From Desulfovibrio subterraneus (GTDB taxonomy: Bacteria; Desulfobacterota; Desulfovibrionia; Desulfovibrionales; Desulfovibrionaceae): a DNA stretch of 64,000 nucleotides. The stretch is from the NCBI RefSeq assembly GCF_013340285.1, contig NZ_BLVO01000013.1, positions 107,574 through 171,573 of the forward strand, written 5' to 3'. The notes under the pieces were generated by a model. It was not told where the DNA came from, made no database searches, and worked only from the letters and a program-made list of their open reading frames with translations. Below, piece after piece: positions 33,178 through 41,970 of the stretch (position 1 is the first letter of the stretch; every line of letters begins with the position of its first letter). Made by a program: the position numbers and the translations under genes.

Positions 33178-34401
33178 CTACTGGGCCTTTGCCGGAGTCT
33201 CGCCGGCGGACTTGGACTGTTCCGGAGCGGCGGCCTTGCTTCCGGCTCCCTCGCGCACTTCCACTGCCAGGCCGGGGGCAAGCCGCACCTGTCCGTCAAG
33301 GGCGACGCGTTCTCCGGCCTTCAGGCCCGTTGTGATGACGGACCTGTCACCCGCAAGAAAATCCACGGTGACAAGACGGTCTTCCGCCTTGTTCTCAGGC
33401 GTGATGACATAGACATAAGAGCCGTTTATGCCGTCCATGATGGCAGCGGTGGGAATGAGCACCGCATCGGGCTTTTCACGCAGCACCAGTCCGGCTCTGA
33501 CAAACTGGCCGGGCCACAGCTTTTTGTCGGTATTGGCATACTGTGCGCGCAGCTTGATGGTGCCGGTGGTCGTGTCCACGGTGTTGTCCATGGCGGTCAG
33601 CGTTGCCTTGATGGGGGGGAATGTATCGGCTCCGTCTTGTTTGGCGCTGTCGGTTCTTCCGGCGGCGGGTGTGACATAAACGGCTACTTCACCGGTCTGC
33701 CGCATGGCCATGACATCGGGCAGATATTTTTCCGGCAGGGAGAAGGAGATGGAAATGGGTTCAAGCTGGTTGATGACGCACAGGGTGCGGTCGTCGTTGG
33801 CCTTGATCACGTTGCCCTCGTTTACCTGCACAATGCCCACGTTGCCGGATATGGGCGCACGGATGACCGTATAGCTGAGGTCGAGCTGGGCTCGCTCAAG
33901 CGTTGCCACGTTCAGCTGTATGTCGCTTTCAAGCGATTTGGCGTCGGCATAGGTTTTATCGTACTGCTCCTGTGCAACAGCGTTGATCTTGTTCAGCTGC
34001 GCATAGCGCTTGAGGTCCTTGTTGGCCTTTTCCAGAAGAATGCGGTTGCGGCTGAGCCTTGCCTGCGCTTCACGGATGGTCAGCTCGAAGGGGCGCGGAT
34101 CTATGCGGAAGAGCAGGTCGCCTTCGCGGACGCTCTGACCGTCACGAACCTTTTGCTCCACGATGGTGCCGCCTACCTGCGTCTTGATTTCCACCGAGGC
34201 TTGCGGCTGCACGTTGCCCACGGCAGTAACAATATATTGTGCCGGTTCCTGCACTGCGGTGGCGACAAGAACAGGTACGGCGCGTTTGCCCTTGGCATTT
34301 TCCGGCGCATCGCCGGAACAGGCGCCCAGAAGGAGTGAGACGCAGAGCAGCAGGGGCAGCGTGAGAGCAGGGGGAAATACGTGACTTGAGCGATGAACCA
34401 T
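33178..34401 (-). CDS. RND efflux membrane fusion lipoprotein
   Basis: A 407-residue periplasmic adaptor of the HlyD/MdtA family. The signal sequence ends in the lipobox LGAC (SLLLGACSG), so it is anchored to the inner membrane by lipid. The biotinyl-lipoyl region (VGNVQPQASVEIKTQVGG), coiled-coil hairpin (RLSRNRILLEKANKDLKRYAQ) and beta-barrel follow in the usual order. ATG 34401 is better spaced than ATG 34407 from CGGAG. It is the first gene of an operon with the RND pump. Confidence 0.9.
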   Translation of the reverse strand: MVHRSSHVFPPALTLPLLLCVSLLLGACSGDAPENAKGKRAVPVLVATAVQEPAQYIVTAVGNVQPQASVEIKTQVGGTIVEQKVRDGQSVREGDLLFRIDPRPFELTIREAQARLSRNRILLEKANKDLKRYAQLNKINAVAQEQYDKTYADAKSLESDIQLNVATLERAQLDLSYTVIRAPISGNVGIVQVNEGNVIKANDDRTLCVINQLEPISISFSLPEKYLPDVMAMRQTGEVAVYVTPAAGRTDSAKQDGADTFPPIKATLTAMDNTVDTTTGTIKLRAQYANTDKKLWPGQFVRAGLVLREKPDAVLIPTAAIMDGINGSYVYVITPENKAEDRLVTVDFLAGDRSVITTGLKAGERVALDGQVRLAPGLAVEVREGAGSKAAAPEQSKSAGETPAKAQ

Positions 34402-34731
34402 GAACATGTCTCCGTGGTGGGGGCGTGGGCGTTGGCGGAACGCCGGCAGGCGTTCCCGTGTGGGAAGGATGTTTGTCAGAACGCGGCTTGCAGTCAATAA
34501 GAATTTTAGTCTGTTAATTGAACGGTTGCGCTGATTTTTGAATGGGTTGGCAAAAGAGGTCTGACCAATCAGGATGTTATGATCAAGTCTTCATAATGCC
34601 GTTTACAGGGGGAAATAAAAAATCCATAACAGCGGCACGGTCCAATGCGTCTTTTACGTTCCGGCATCATATAGGCACGTTCCGGAGTGTTTTTCCGCTC
34701 AGGCCGGATACAGCTCACACGAGGTTAGGCC
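34402..34731. other. divergent intergenic region
   Basis: About 330 bp between two divergent genes. It is A+T-richer than its flanks (34495-34625) and so likely carries the promoters of both. No repeats, terminator or clear -35/-10 pair could be fixed. Confidence 0.5.
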
Positions 34732-35208
34732 ATGATAGTGGATACCATTGGCAACTGGCGGAATTATCCCCTTGGTCCCGCATGGGAAAAGGCGTTTTGT
34801 TTTCTGGAGAGCCTGTCTTCCGATGTGGCCACCGGCAGGCACACCATAGACGGAACCGACATATTTGCCGAGGTGGCGGAATACGAAACCGTTCCGGAAG
34901 AGCGCAAGCCCTATGAATCGCACAGGGAATATGCCGATGTGCAGTTCCTTCTGCGCGGCAGCGAGTGGCTGGATTATGCCCCGCTGGGTACGCTTGCCGT
35001 GTTGCAGGACTACGACCCCGCACGCGGTGACTACATGTTGCATACCCGTGCGGGAGCACCGGCAACACGCATCACGCTGGGAAACGGCGTGTTCTCGGTG
35101 TTGTACCCTGAAGACGCGCATGCACCGGGAGTGGCCAGAGATGGTGTGCCTGAGGCTGTGAAAAAAGTGGTGGTGAAGATTCGCCTGTCTCTGCTGAAGG
35201 GGCGCTAG
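34732..35208 (+). CDS. YhcH/YjgK/YiaL family protein
   Basis: A 158-residue double-stranded beta-helix protein of the DUF386 family. Diagnostic segments are YESHREYADVQFLLRG and SVLYPEDAHAPGV, which carry the conserved His/Glu/Asp metal ligands. One family member, NanQ, is an N-acetylneuraminate anomerase, so a sugar-epimerase role is plausible. No sialic acid genes are nearby. CGAGG is upstream of ATG 34732; a 14-bp hairpin follows at 35247. Confidence 0.8.
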   Translation: MIVDTIGNWRNYPLGPAWEKAFCFLESLSSDVATGRHTIDGTDIFAEVAEYETVPEERKPYESHREYADVQFLLRGSEWLDYAPLGTLAVLQDYDPARGDYMLHTRAGAPATRITLGNGVFSVLYPEDAHAPGVARDGVPEAVKKVVVKIRLSLLKGR

Positions 35209-35246
35209 CCCTCTGCACCGGACGTTCGTTTCACTATCCGGAATAT

Positions 35247-35282
35247 AATACGGCGGCATGTCAAAAGGCATGCCGCCGTATT
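35247..35282 (+). terminator. hairpin after YhcH gene
   Basis: AATACGGCGGCATG, 8-nt loop, CATGCCGCCGTATT then GTTTG. A strong stem with a poor T tract. Confidence 0.7.
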
Positions 35283-35300
35283 GTTTGTATCGCTTGTCCT

Positions 35301-35390
35301 GTCAAGATGCAGTAGGTCAAGATGCAGTAGGTCAAGATGCAGTAGGTCAAGATGCAGTAGGTCAGGATGCAGTAGGTCAGGATGCAGTCG
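35301..35390 (+). repeat. 15-bp tandem repeat, six units
   Basis: Six head-to-tail 15-bp units: four of GTCAAGATGCAGTAG, then GTCAGGATGCAGTAG and GTCAGGATGCAGTCG. It lies at the 3' end of the kinase gene that starts at 37359, without an ORF of its own. Confidence 0.95.
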
Positions 35391-35397
35391 GGCTGAA

Positions 35398-37359
35398 TCA
35401 ACAGGGGCAGGTTGCGGAGGGCGGGGCACCCGTAACAGGCTGGCGCAGCGGCAGGCGCACATGAAAGCATGACCCCCTGCCCAGTTCCGACTCCACCATT
35501 ATCTGCCCGTGATGGCGGGTAATCACATCATGCGCGTAGAACAGGCCTATGCCGGTTCCCACATGTCCCTTGGAGGAGAAGAACAGGGTGAACATGTTTT
35601 CGCGCACCTGTCTGTCCATGCCCACGCCATTGTCTTCAACAACCATATGCAGTTCCGTTTCGTTGCACCATACGCGGAAAAGCACAGAATGACCGGTCTT
35701 GCTTCTGTCAAACAGGCAGGCATCAACAGCGTTATCCAGAATGTTGGTCAGGGCGGAGGAAAGGGGCAGGGTGTCGGCCTCGAATGTGCCGTGCGCCAGA
35801 TTCATTTCCAGCGTCAGGGCTATGTTGTTGGATTCCGCCTTGTGGCGCACGGTATCCATGAGCTTTGCGGCAAAGGTTTTGATGTCTGTCTGCACCGGAA
35901 CCAGTTCACGGTTCTTGGCATAGTCCAGAATGTCCAGCGACATTTTGCGCAGGCTGCCCAGCTTCTCGCGGATCTGCGTCCAGCCGGATGCGATGCGTTC
36001 AATATCCTCGCGCTTCAGTCCGGCCTCCAGCCTGTAGGCCCCGCCGTCAATGGCCATGAGCAGGCCCTTCATGCCGTGCGACATGGAACCGAGCATGATG
36101 CCGAGCGATGCCAGATGGCTCTGCAGCTGCCGGATCATGGTGATGTCCGTGGACAGCTCGATGACACGGGAAAGTTCGCCGTTCTCATCATAGATGGGAG
36201 CTGTCTGGACAAGAATATTGCAGGGAGTGCCCTCATTGTTGGTTACCTGCATCTCTGCCTGATGAGACTGACCGTCTTCAAAGGTACGCAGGATGGGACA
36301 ATCCGTACAGGGCTCGGAACAATGCTTGTACAGCTCATGGCAGCGTGCGCCGGGCGTGAAGCTGAACTGCTCCTTGAAGCGCCTGTTGGCGTCCACCACA
36401 CGCAGGTCCCTGTCCTGCACGGTGATGAAGCAGGGCGCTTCGTCAAAGAGTTTGCGATACTGCTTCTGCACGGTGAGCAGCTTCTGCTGCTGGGCTTCCA
36501 CTTCGGATACGTCCACGGCAATTTCCAGCACAAGGTCGTATTCGCGTTCCGGCCCCCGGATGGGAAAGGTATATATGAGTGCGGGCAGTTCTTCGCCATG
36601 GGCGGTGAAAATGGGTTCGCAGCGCTTGCAGGACGTGCCGGTGGTAAAGGTTTCTTCCACCGGATGTATCCAGCCTTCGTTGCCTGCTGACTGGTAGATG
36701 ATGCCTCTGTCCGCATCAGGGCCGAACCGGCCGCGGAAGGCATTGTTGGCCGCCACAATGCTGCCGCCGCGCTCGTGCAGGGCTGCATGGGTGGGGAGCT
36801 GCGCCACATACTGGGCGCATTTTGCATCTTCCACCGCTTCGAGCATGGCGCGGGAAAGGCCTTCCACAATCATGCCTGCCGCGGCAATGCGTTCATCCTG
36901 CAGCATGGCGGCGGCCTGTTCGTGGGCCACCTTGCGGCTGTCATCCTGATAGCGGCGCAGTTCATGGCGCATGGTGGCGTCGTCCCATGCCTTGCGGATG
37001 GTGGCGAGCAGCAGTGCGGGATTGTACGGCTCCGGCACCATGGCAGATGCGCCCTCGTCCAGCAGAGTGGCAGCATCGGAAAATTCTTCGGGATAGGCCA
37101 GTATGACCACCTCGGAATCGAGGAAATCGGGAACGGTATGCGGGCGGGCCAGAATGACGGTGGGCGCCGCCATGCCGGCGGGTGCAGCCGCAGACAGTGA
37201 CGGAATGCAGCACAGGCCGCCCAGCGGTCCCTGACTTGTCAGAACGCGGAATCCGGCCCTGTCGAGCAGGGCCACCACATCCGGCGCGTCAAAGGTCACA
37301 AGAACGGAAGGAGTGTCGGAAGTGCCGTTGTAGGAATTGGCGGATGGAAATGGGAGCAT
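35398..37359 (-). CDS. PAS sensor histidine kinase with cysteine clusters
   Basis: A 653-residue cytoplasmic hybrid-like kinase. The N-terminal ~120 residues look like a degenerate receiver. PAS-like regions follow, one with TSCKRCEP, the other with CHELYKHCSEPCTDCPI (about 330-350). The DHp histidine is in GSMSHGMKGLL and the ATPase boxes are NILDNAVDAC, VVEDNGVGMD and KGHVGTGIGLF. The clustered cysteines suggest an Fe-S, zinc or thiol sensor (inference). It is the last gene of the sqr operon, downstream of its likely response regulator. ATG 37359 (MLPFPSAN) is preferred by ribosome-site spacing over 37365. It ends in SATCPC. Confidence 0.85.
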   Translation of the reverse strand: MLPFPSANSYNGTSDTPSVLVTFDAPDVVALLDRAGFRVLTSQGPLGGLCCIPSLSAAAPAGMAAPTVILARPHTVPDFLDSEVVILAYPEEFSDAATLLDEGASAMVPEPYNPALLLATIRKAWDDATMRHELRRYQDDSRKVAHEQAAAMLQDERIAAAGMIVEGLSRAMLEAVEDAKCAQYVAQLPTHAALHERGGSIVAANNAFRGRFGPDADRGIIYQSAGNEGWIHPVEETFTTGTSCKRCEPIFTAHGEELPALIYTFPIRGPEREYDLVLEIAVDVSEVEAQQQKLLTVQKQYRKLFDEAPCFITVQDRDLRVVDANRRFKEQFSFTPGARCHELYKHCSEPCTDCPILRTFEDGQSHQAEMQVTNNEGTPCNILVQTAPIYDENGELSRVIELSTDITMIRQLQSHLASLGIMLGSMSHGMKGLLMAIDGGAYRLEAGLKREDIERIASGWTQIREKLGSLRKMSLDILDYAKNRELVPVQTDIKTFAAKLMDTVRHKAESNNIALTLEMNLAHGTFEADTLPLSSALTNILDNAVDACLFDRSKTGHSVLFRVWCNETELHMVVEDNGVGMDRQVRENMFTLFFSSKGHVGTGIGLFYAHDVITRHHGQIMVESELGRGSCFHVRLPLRQPVTGAPPSATCPC

Positions 37360-37407
37360 GAACATCTCTTCCGGCTTTTGTGCGGGCCGTCCCGGTTTAA
37401 GGATATG

Positions 37408-37444
37408 ACAAGGCCGTGAGGCGTATTGCGCCGCACGGCCTTGT
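37408..37444 (-). other. inverted repeat between response regulator and kinase
   Basis: ACAAGGCCGTG/CACGGCCTTGT (11 bp) enclosing GGCG/CGCC. There is no T tract, so it is more likely an mRNA processing or stability element than a terminator. Confidence 0.5.
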
Positions 37445-37455
37445 TACTGGAAATC

Positions 37456-37809
37456 CTAGGCAATACGCTCTGCAACCGTGGTGAGCAGCAGGGAAACGTC
37501 AACAGGCTTGGATATGGTGGGAACACCCTTGCGCAACGCCGGAGGACGGGGGCCCACGCCGCTGACAACCACAACAGGCGTATCCCTGATTTCCGTTTCC
37601 TTGCGCATGTTCGCATAGAACATGGTGCCGCCCTTGTCGGGCATTTCCATATCCAGGAGCACAAGGTCAGGCTTTTCCTGACGAGCTTTTTCAAGACCTT
37701 CCGCACAGCTGTGAGCGGCGCAGGTAGAGTAGTCGTGATCGCGCAGCAGGTCTTCGAGGAATGCAACAATGGTCGGGTCATCATCAACGATGAGGATCTT
37801 CTTGGCCAT
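37456..37809 (-). CDS. single-domain response regulator
   Basis: A 117-residue receiver domain alone. The acidic pocket DDD (9-11), phospho-acceptor Asp53 (LVLLDMEMP), Ser83 and Lys101 (ISKP) are all intact. With no output domain it would pass signal by protein contact. The ATG at 37809 follows GGGAGG. It lies between the DUF1641 gene and the kinase gene. Confidence 0.9.
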   Translation of the reverse strand: MAKKILIVDDDPTIVAFLEDLLRDHDYSTCAAHSCAEGLEKARQEKPDLVLLDMEMPDKGGTMFYANMRKETEIRDTPVVVVSGVGPRPPALRKGVPTISKPVDVSLLLTTVAERIA

Positions 37810-37941
37810 ACGGGCCTCCCTGTTCAGTTTTCCGGACAGTTCGTTCGGGTATCTCCCATCGTCCCGTGCCGCTCCTTGACGGATTGCCTGCGCGCAGCGT
37901 GCGCGGCAGGGGCGGCACGGGACCATGAGGGGATATCTTGG

Positions 37942-38547
37942 TTAGGCCTTGTTCTTTCCGAGGGCGGAAAGCAGTTCGACCATTATCCCGAGAGCCTGTT
38001 TGGATTCCTTGCTGTGCAGCTGACCGACCATGCCGAGGGGGCTTACGCTCCTGGCATTCTCGATGTCCGCATCGGCAAGGCGCTCAAGCAGACCGGCCAT
38101 GTTCACAAGGGCGCTGCCCATGCGGCCGAACTCTTCGGGGGTGTACTTCTGGGTAATGTCGCCCATGGATTCGCCCAGTGCGCCAAGCGCTCTGAACACG
38201 CCCTTCTGGTCCAGTTCATCGAACTTCTGGATGGAAGCGATGAAGGTGGGCTTGATCATGGGTTCGCAGGTGCGCCACAGCTCGATGATGTTCTCAAGAG
38301 ATTCCAGCATCCAGGTGAGGTCGCGAACGCTCATCATGAAGCGCTTGGACAGTGCGCCAAGGTCTTCAAGGGTGCAGCGTTCCTGCACGTCGCTGAAGCT
38401 TTTCAGCATCACGTTATTCATCACGTCCCGTACTATGGGAGTGACGGTCTCCTGAAGATCCTGCATGGTTTCTGCACGGCTGTGCATCATGCTGATCTTC
38501 TCCTCGAGAGACTCGAGGCGTTCGAGAATGCGTTCTTCGTTGGTCAT
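37942..38547 (-). CDS. DUF1641 protein
   Basis: A 201-residue helical cytoplasmic protein of the DUF1641 type, with a coiled-coil start (RILERLESLEEKISMMHSRAE) and the later LEDLGALSKRFMMSVRDL region. The family is often adjacent to sulfide:quinone oxidoreductases and formate dehydrogenase genes, where its role is unknown. The ATG at 38547 is 11 nt after the SQR stop, so the pair is co-transcribed. Confidence 0.75.
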   Translation of the reverse strand: MTNEERILERLESLEEKISMMHSRAETMQDLQETVTPIVRDVMNNVMLKSFSDVQERCTLEDLGALSKRFMMSVRDLTWMLESLENIIELWRTCEPMIKPTFIASIQKFDELDQKGVFRALGALGESMGDITQKYTPEEFGRMGSALVNMAGLLERLADADIENARSVSPLGMVGQLHSKESKQALGIMVELLSALGKNKA

Positions 38548-38557
38548 TGCACCGCCC

Positions 38558-39802
38558 CTAGTCTTTCTTGGCTTTGCGGACGTCGAGCTTGCCGGCCATG
38601 TACATGTCAGGTTCGAACGGCAGTTCGTGGCCCTTCATCATCAGGTTGAAGTAGATCCAGCGGAACATCAGCTTGCCGTAGTAGTTCATGCGGCTTTCGC
38701 CGAGCAGGTCGAAGGGACCGACGCCGGGCAGGGGGAACTTACCGGGCAGGGGTTCCACAGTGTAGTTGAAGTCGATGAGGGAAGCCTTGTCGAAACCGGT
38801 TACGATGAAGCAGTTGGAGTGCCCGTCGAAGTGGTGGTGAGGCTCGTGGCCTTCGATTTCGGCAAACAGGTTGGCGCACACGATGTCGCACTCGAAGTGA
38901 GCCACGGAACCGGCCTTGGAAGTGGGCACGTTGGTGGTGTCACCAAGCACGTACACGTTTTCCATCTGCTCGGCCTTCAGGGTGGCGTTGTCGGTGGGGA
39001 TGTACATCATGGCATCGCCCAGACCGGAATCTTCGATGACCTGCTGACCGAAGTTCGGGGGAATGGAAACGAGCATGTCGTAATCAAGTTCGTTGCCCAT
39101 GACGTCGGAGATGACCTTGTTTTCGGCATCAACGCTGTCGAGAACGAAGTTGGGAACAACCTTGATGTTCTTTTCGTCGCACAGCTTGCCGAGCACTTCG
39201 GCGGCAACGGCCTTGGTGAAGGCGCCGGTGAGGGGGGTCACCAGTTCGATTTCGATGTCCTTGCGAACACCCATCTTGGTGAAGAACCAGTCAGCCATGT
39301 ATACGAATTCGAGAGGAGCAACCGGGCACTTGATGGGCATTTCGGCGATGTTGAACACCATGCGGCCCTTCTTGAAGTTGTGCATCTGGGGGCACAGGGC
39401 CTGAGCGCCGTCAGGGGTGTAGAAGTCGAAGATGTTCTTGCGCCAGCCGTCAGACATGCCTTCGATTTCGTCGGGCATGATGCGACAGCCGGTGGAGATC
39501 ACCATGTAGTCGTATTCATACTTGCCCTGCTTGGTGGTGACCACCTTGGCGGCGGGGTCGATGTTCACGATGGTATCGAGAACAAAGTTCACGCCCTTGG
39601 GTATGAAGTCGGACTTGGGCTTGACGCAATCCTTCATGGTGTAGATGCCGAAAGGCACGAACAGCCAGCCGGGCTGATAGTGGTGGATGGGATCGCGATC
39701 AATGATGGTGATGTCCCATTCGGACTCCGCCAGCAGTTTGCGCATCTTTGCTGCAACCATGGTACCGCCGGAACCGGAACCGAGAATGAGCAGTTTTTTC
39801 AT
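38558..39802 (-). CDS. sqr: sulfide:quinone oxidoreductase-like flavoprotein
   Basis: A 414-residue FAD protein of the SQR/flavocytochrome c sulfide dehydrogenase family. The FAD motif LILGSGSGGTMVAAKMRK starts the protein; YQPGWLFVPFG, STGCRIMP and MPIKCPVAPLE carry the cysteines expected at the active site; VYVLGDTTNVPTSKAGS is the second FAD motif. It would oxidise sulfide or a related thiol and reduce quinone at the inner membrane. The C-terminal region ends in amphipathic segments (MMKGHELPFEPDMYMAG). CCTGGCAT near the ATG is preceded by AGGAGAC. Confidence 0.85.
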   Translation of the reverse strand: MKKLLILGSGSGGTMVAAKMRKLLAESEWDITIIDRDPIHHYQPGWLFVPFGIYTMKDCVKPKSDFIPKGVNFVLDTIVNIDPAAKVVTTKQGKYEYDYMVISTGCRIMPDEIEGMSDGWRKNIFDFYTPDGAQALCPQMHNFKKGRMVFNIAEMPIKCPVAPLEFVYMADWFFTKMGVRKDIEIELVTPLTGAFTKAVAAEVLGKLCDEKNIKVVPNFVLDSVDAENKVISDVMGNELDYDMLVSIPPNFGQQVIEDSGLGDAMMYIPTDNATLKAEQMENVYVLGDTTNVPTSKAGSVAHFECDIVCANLFAEIEGHEPHHHFDGHSNCFIVTGFDKASLIDFNYTVEPLPGKFPLPGVGPFDLLGESRMNYYGKLMFRWIYFNLMMKGHELPFEPDMYMAGKLDVRKAKKD

Positions 39803-40095
39803 GCCAGGTCTCCTTTATCGAATGCTATGTTCTAAGTGCGTTATTGTTTTCCCCCGCCGCGGCGGAAGATGTATTCGTTGTGTGTCCGGCTCTGTGACCG
39901 GCCTGCCCCTTACGGGAAAGGGGTATGCGTATGTGCTCGGGAGCACCGCCCCCCTCTTGCGGGGCACAAGAAATCCTGTTCCTGCCCGGGGCAGGGCACA
40001 AAGTTGCTTATCTGCTCCTGATTCCGATTGCGTTTGCGAAGGTGAGCCTGGCCTGCGTAAAACAGTGGCAGGCATGTATGCCCGCAACGTGCTTG

Positions 40096-40515
40096 CTACT
40101 GGCAGGTATAGGAGTTGATGTTTTCCTTCATCAGATCCGCAAGGGTGATGGATTCGAGAGTCTGTTCCAGCGCTCTGGTCACGCTGTTCCACGCGGTGCG
40201 TGCTGCGCAGTCGTGCTCGCCGCACTGGTCGTCGGGGCAGCATTGGGGAGGCTGTACGCCGCCTTCCATGACACGGAGCACTTGGCCGAGAGTCACATCT
40301 TCCGGACGGATGCAGAGCATGTGGCCGCCGGAGGCCCCGCGGACGCTGCGGACAAAGCCGGCAGTCTTGAGGGGCCGGATGATCTTTTCGATGAACTTAA
40401 CGGAGATTCCCGTGCTGCCGGACAGCGCTGCAGCCGGAACGGGCTTGTCGGCATCATGCATGGCAAGCTGGGCCAGAAGGCGGGAAGCGTAATGCGCGGT
40501 GGTGGAAATTCTCAT
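40096..40515 (-). CDS. Rrf2 family regulator
   Basis: A 139-residue Rrf2 regulator. The winged helix includes GISVKFIEKIIRPLKTAGFVRS and VRGASGGHML; the CCPDDQCGEHDC segment carries the cysteines that in IscR or NsrR hold an Fe-S cluster. It probably senses redox, sulfur or NO. It lies 293 bp upstream of sqr on the same strand and is a likely regulator of it. ATG 40515 has TGGAG 8 nt upstream. A second Rrf2 gene lies further upstream. Confidence 0.9.
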   Translation of the reverse strand: MRISTTAHYASRLLAQLAMHDADKPVPAAALSGSTGISVKFIEKIIRPLKTAGFVRSVRGASGGHMLCIRPEDVTLGQVLRVMEGGVQPPQCCPDDQCGEHDCAARTAWNSVTRALEQTLESITLADLMKENINSYTCQ

Positions 40516-40587
40516 GGGCTTCTCCAGGAAGAGGTTCATTGTGGGCTTGCGGACCTTGCCGTGGGTGGAAGGTTCGTGCTGCCCTTG

Positions 40588-40677
40588 TTAATCCCGATCA
40601 CTCAGTTCTGTATTAATCTAATCTGGGAATGATTTAATTCCGATTAAAATGATCTGGATTGTTGAAGTCAGGATTAA
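40588..40677. promoter_or_regulatory. TTAATC/GATTAA cluster between the Rrf2 genes
   Basis: TTAATC at 40588 and 40613 and GATTAA at 40642 and 40672, a mirrored arrangement at about 25-30 bp spacing, just upstream of the 40515 Rrf2 gene. It is a candidate operator for one or both Rrf2 proteins. The remaining gap 40516-40887 holds only an A+T-rich promoter-like stretch at 40740-40790. Confidence 0.45.
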
Positions 40678-40887
40678 TGCAAAGTGAAATATGTGTCAAG
40701 CGGGTCCCTCTGGAAAAAAGACACGCTATTTCGGATAATTGTGGGTTGTGTATAAATAATGAGCTATGATTGATCGCTCAAACTGTGGCGGCGACAAGAG
40801 TGCACACGCATAGATTCGGCACAGCGGCTGGGCCGGACTGTGACGATGGGAAGGGGGGACAAAGGCTGCCCCTTGGGGAAAGGCGGA

Positions 40888-41316
40888 TTATTCGGAGAGG
40901 GTGACGACGCCGTCTATGAGATCCTTGAGGGAAATGGAATCCAGTTCCTTCTCAAGGGCGCGCGAGGCGCGGAGCCAGACAACCCGGGTAAGGCAGCGTT
41001 CCGTACGCGGGCATTCCTTGGCTATGTCGTCCTGACAGCAGTGGGTGAGTTCCACCCCGCCTTCCATGATGCGGATGACGTCGCCTATGCTTATTTCTTC
41101 CGGACTACGAGTAAGCATGTGGCCGCCTGTTGCACCACGGACGCTGGAAACGAGACCGGCCTTTTTTAAAGGCTTCAGGATCTGTTCAATGAATTGCACC
41201 GATATGCCGGATACTTCGGAAAGAGTCGTGGTAGTGACTGGGTTCTCACTATTGCCGTGCTGGGCAAGGTCCAGGAGAAGTCGGGCGGCGTAGCGTGTGC
41301 GTGCGGATAATTTCAT
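40888..41316 (-). CDS. Rrf2 family regulator, second copy
   Basis: A 142-residue Rrf2 protein about as related to its neighbour as typical paralogues. The DNA-binding parts VSGISVQFIEQILKPLKKAGL and VRGATGGHML and the cysteines CCQDDIAKECPRTERC are present. The cysteine spacing differs from the 40096 gene, so the two may bind clusters of different kind or stability (inference). It is likely monocistronic. Confidence 0.88.
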   Translation of the reverse strand: MKLSARTRYAARLLLDLAQHGNSENPVTTTTLSEVSGISVQFIEQILKPLKKAGLVSSVRGATGGHMLTRSPEEISIGDVIRIMEGGVELTHCCQDDIAKECPRTERCLTRVVWLRASRALEKELDSISLKDLIDGVVTLSE

Positions 41317-41766
41317 GTATGCGTGTTTGCGGTGAGACGTTGACGTGCCATAGGCGGCACAGAATTCACACGTATGACGCTATCCCTACATGACGGCCAG
41401 CGAAGCGTCAAGGAACGAACCCCTTGCATGCCCCGTAAGGGTACTTTGAGCCTGGTGCGTCTCTGCGGGAGCTGAACCGGGCCGATGAAACGGGATGCCC
41501 TTGTGAAGGAAGATATGCATCCCGTTTCACCCGCTCGATACAATCTGAAAAGATCCTCTGCCTTGCTTGCCGTGCCTTCATGCCATGGCACAGCGGGAGA
41601 AGGTAGATACGTTCAAATGCGTGGTTGTTGCAGCAGCGTGCCAGCGCCAGCTGCGTGTCCGGCCAAAGAGGTCCGCACGCTTGCCAGATTCGTCGCGCGA
41701 CCGGCGCAGGGTCGGGAACCGTCGTGCCACGCGCCGTGGTGCGGAATCAGAGCCGGACGAAATACA
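41317..41766. other. intergenic region without a clear gene
   Basis: About 450 bp. It holds a perfect 13-bp hairpin at 41486-41529 and a CCCTT/AAGGG stem near 41429-41450. ORFs here lack ribosome sites. Confidence 0.4.
41486..41529. other. perfect 13-bp inverted repeat
   Basis: TGAAACGGGATGC (41486-41498) and GCATCCCGTTTCA (41517-41529) with an 18-nt loop that itself holds CCTT-GTG-AAGG. No T tract on either strand. Confidence 0.7.
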
Positions 41767-41970
41767 TCAATGCTTCTTGCGGAAGGGCTTCCACATGTCC
41801 CAATCCATGGGACGGTTGCTTTCTTCCTGTGCTTCGGACTCTGCGGGCTTGGGTGCTGCCGCACGTTCCTTGGCGCGCTGTTCCCAGCGCTTCTTGTTGA
41901 AACATGTCCACATATCCCAGTTCATAGGCTTGTTGGACTCGTCCTGTGTCTTGTGCCCCAGCGCTGTCAT
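41767..41970 (-). CDS. small protein with duplicated NWDMW motif
   Basis: A 67-residue protein. Two related blocks are visible: SNKPMNWDMWTCFNKKRWE (residues ~12-30) and SNRPMDWDMWKPFRKKH (the C-terminal 17), joined by an Ala/Glu/Lys-rich linker. The blocks share SN(K/R)PM(N/D)WDMW and F-x-KK. It is a real gene by its GGAGG site 6 nt before ATG 41970. No signal peptide. The family was not recognised. A radical SAM/SPASM gene lies 414 bp upstream on the same strand. Confidence 0.7.
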   Translation of the reverse strand: MTALGHKTQDESNKPMNWDMWTCFNKKRWEQRAKERAAAPKPAESEAQEESNRPMDWDMWKPFRKKH

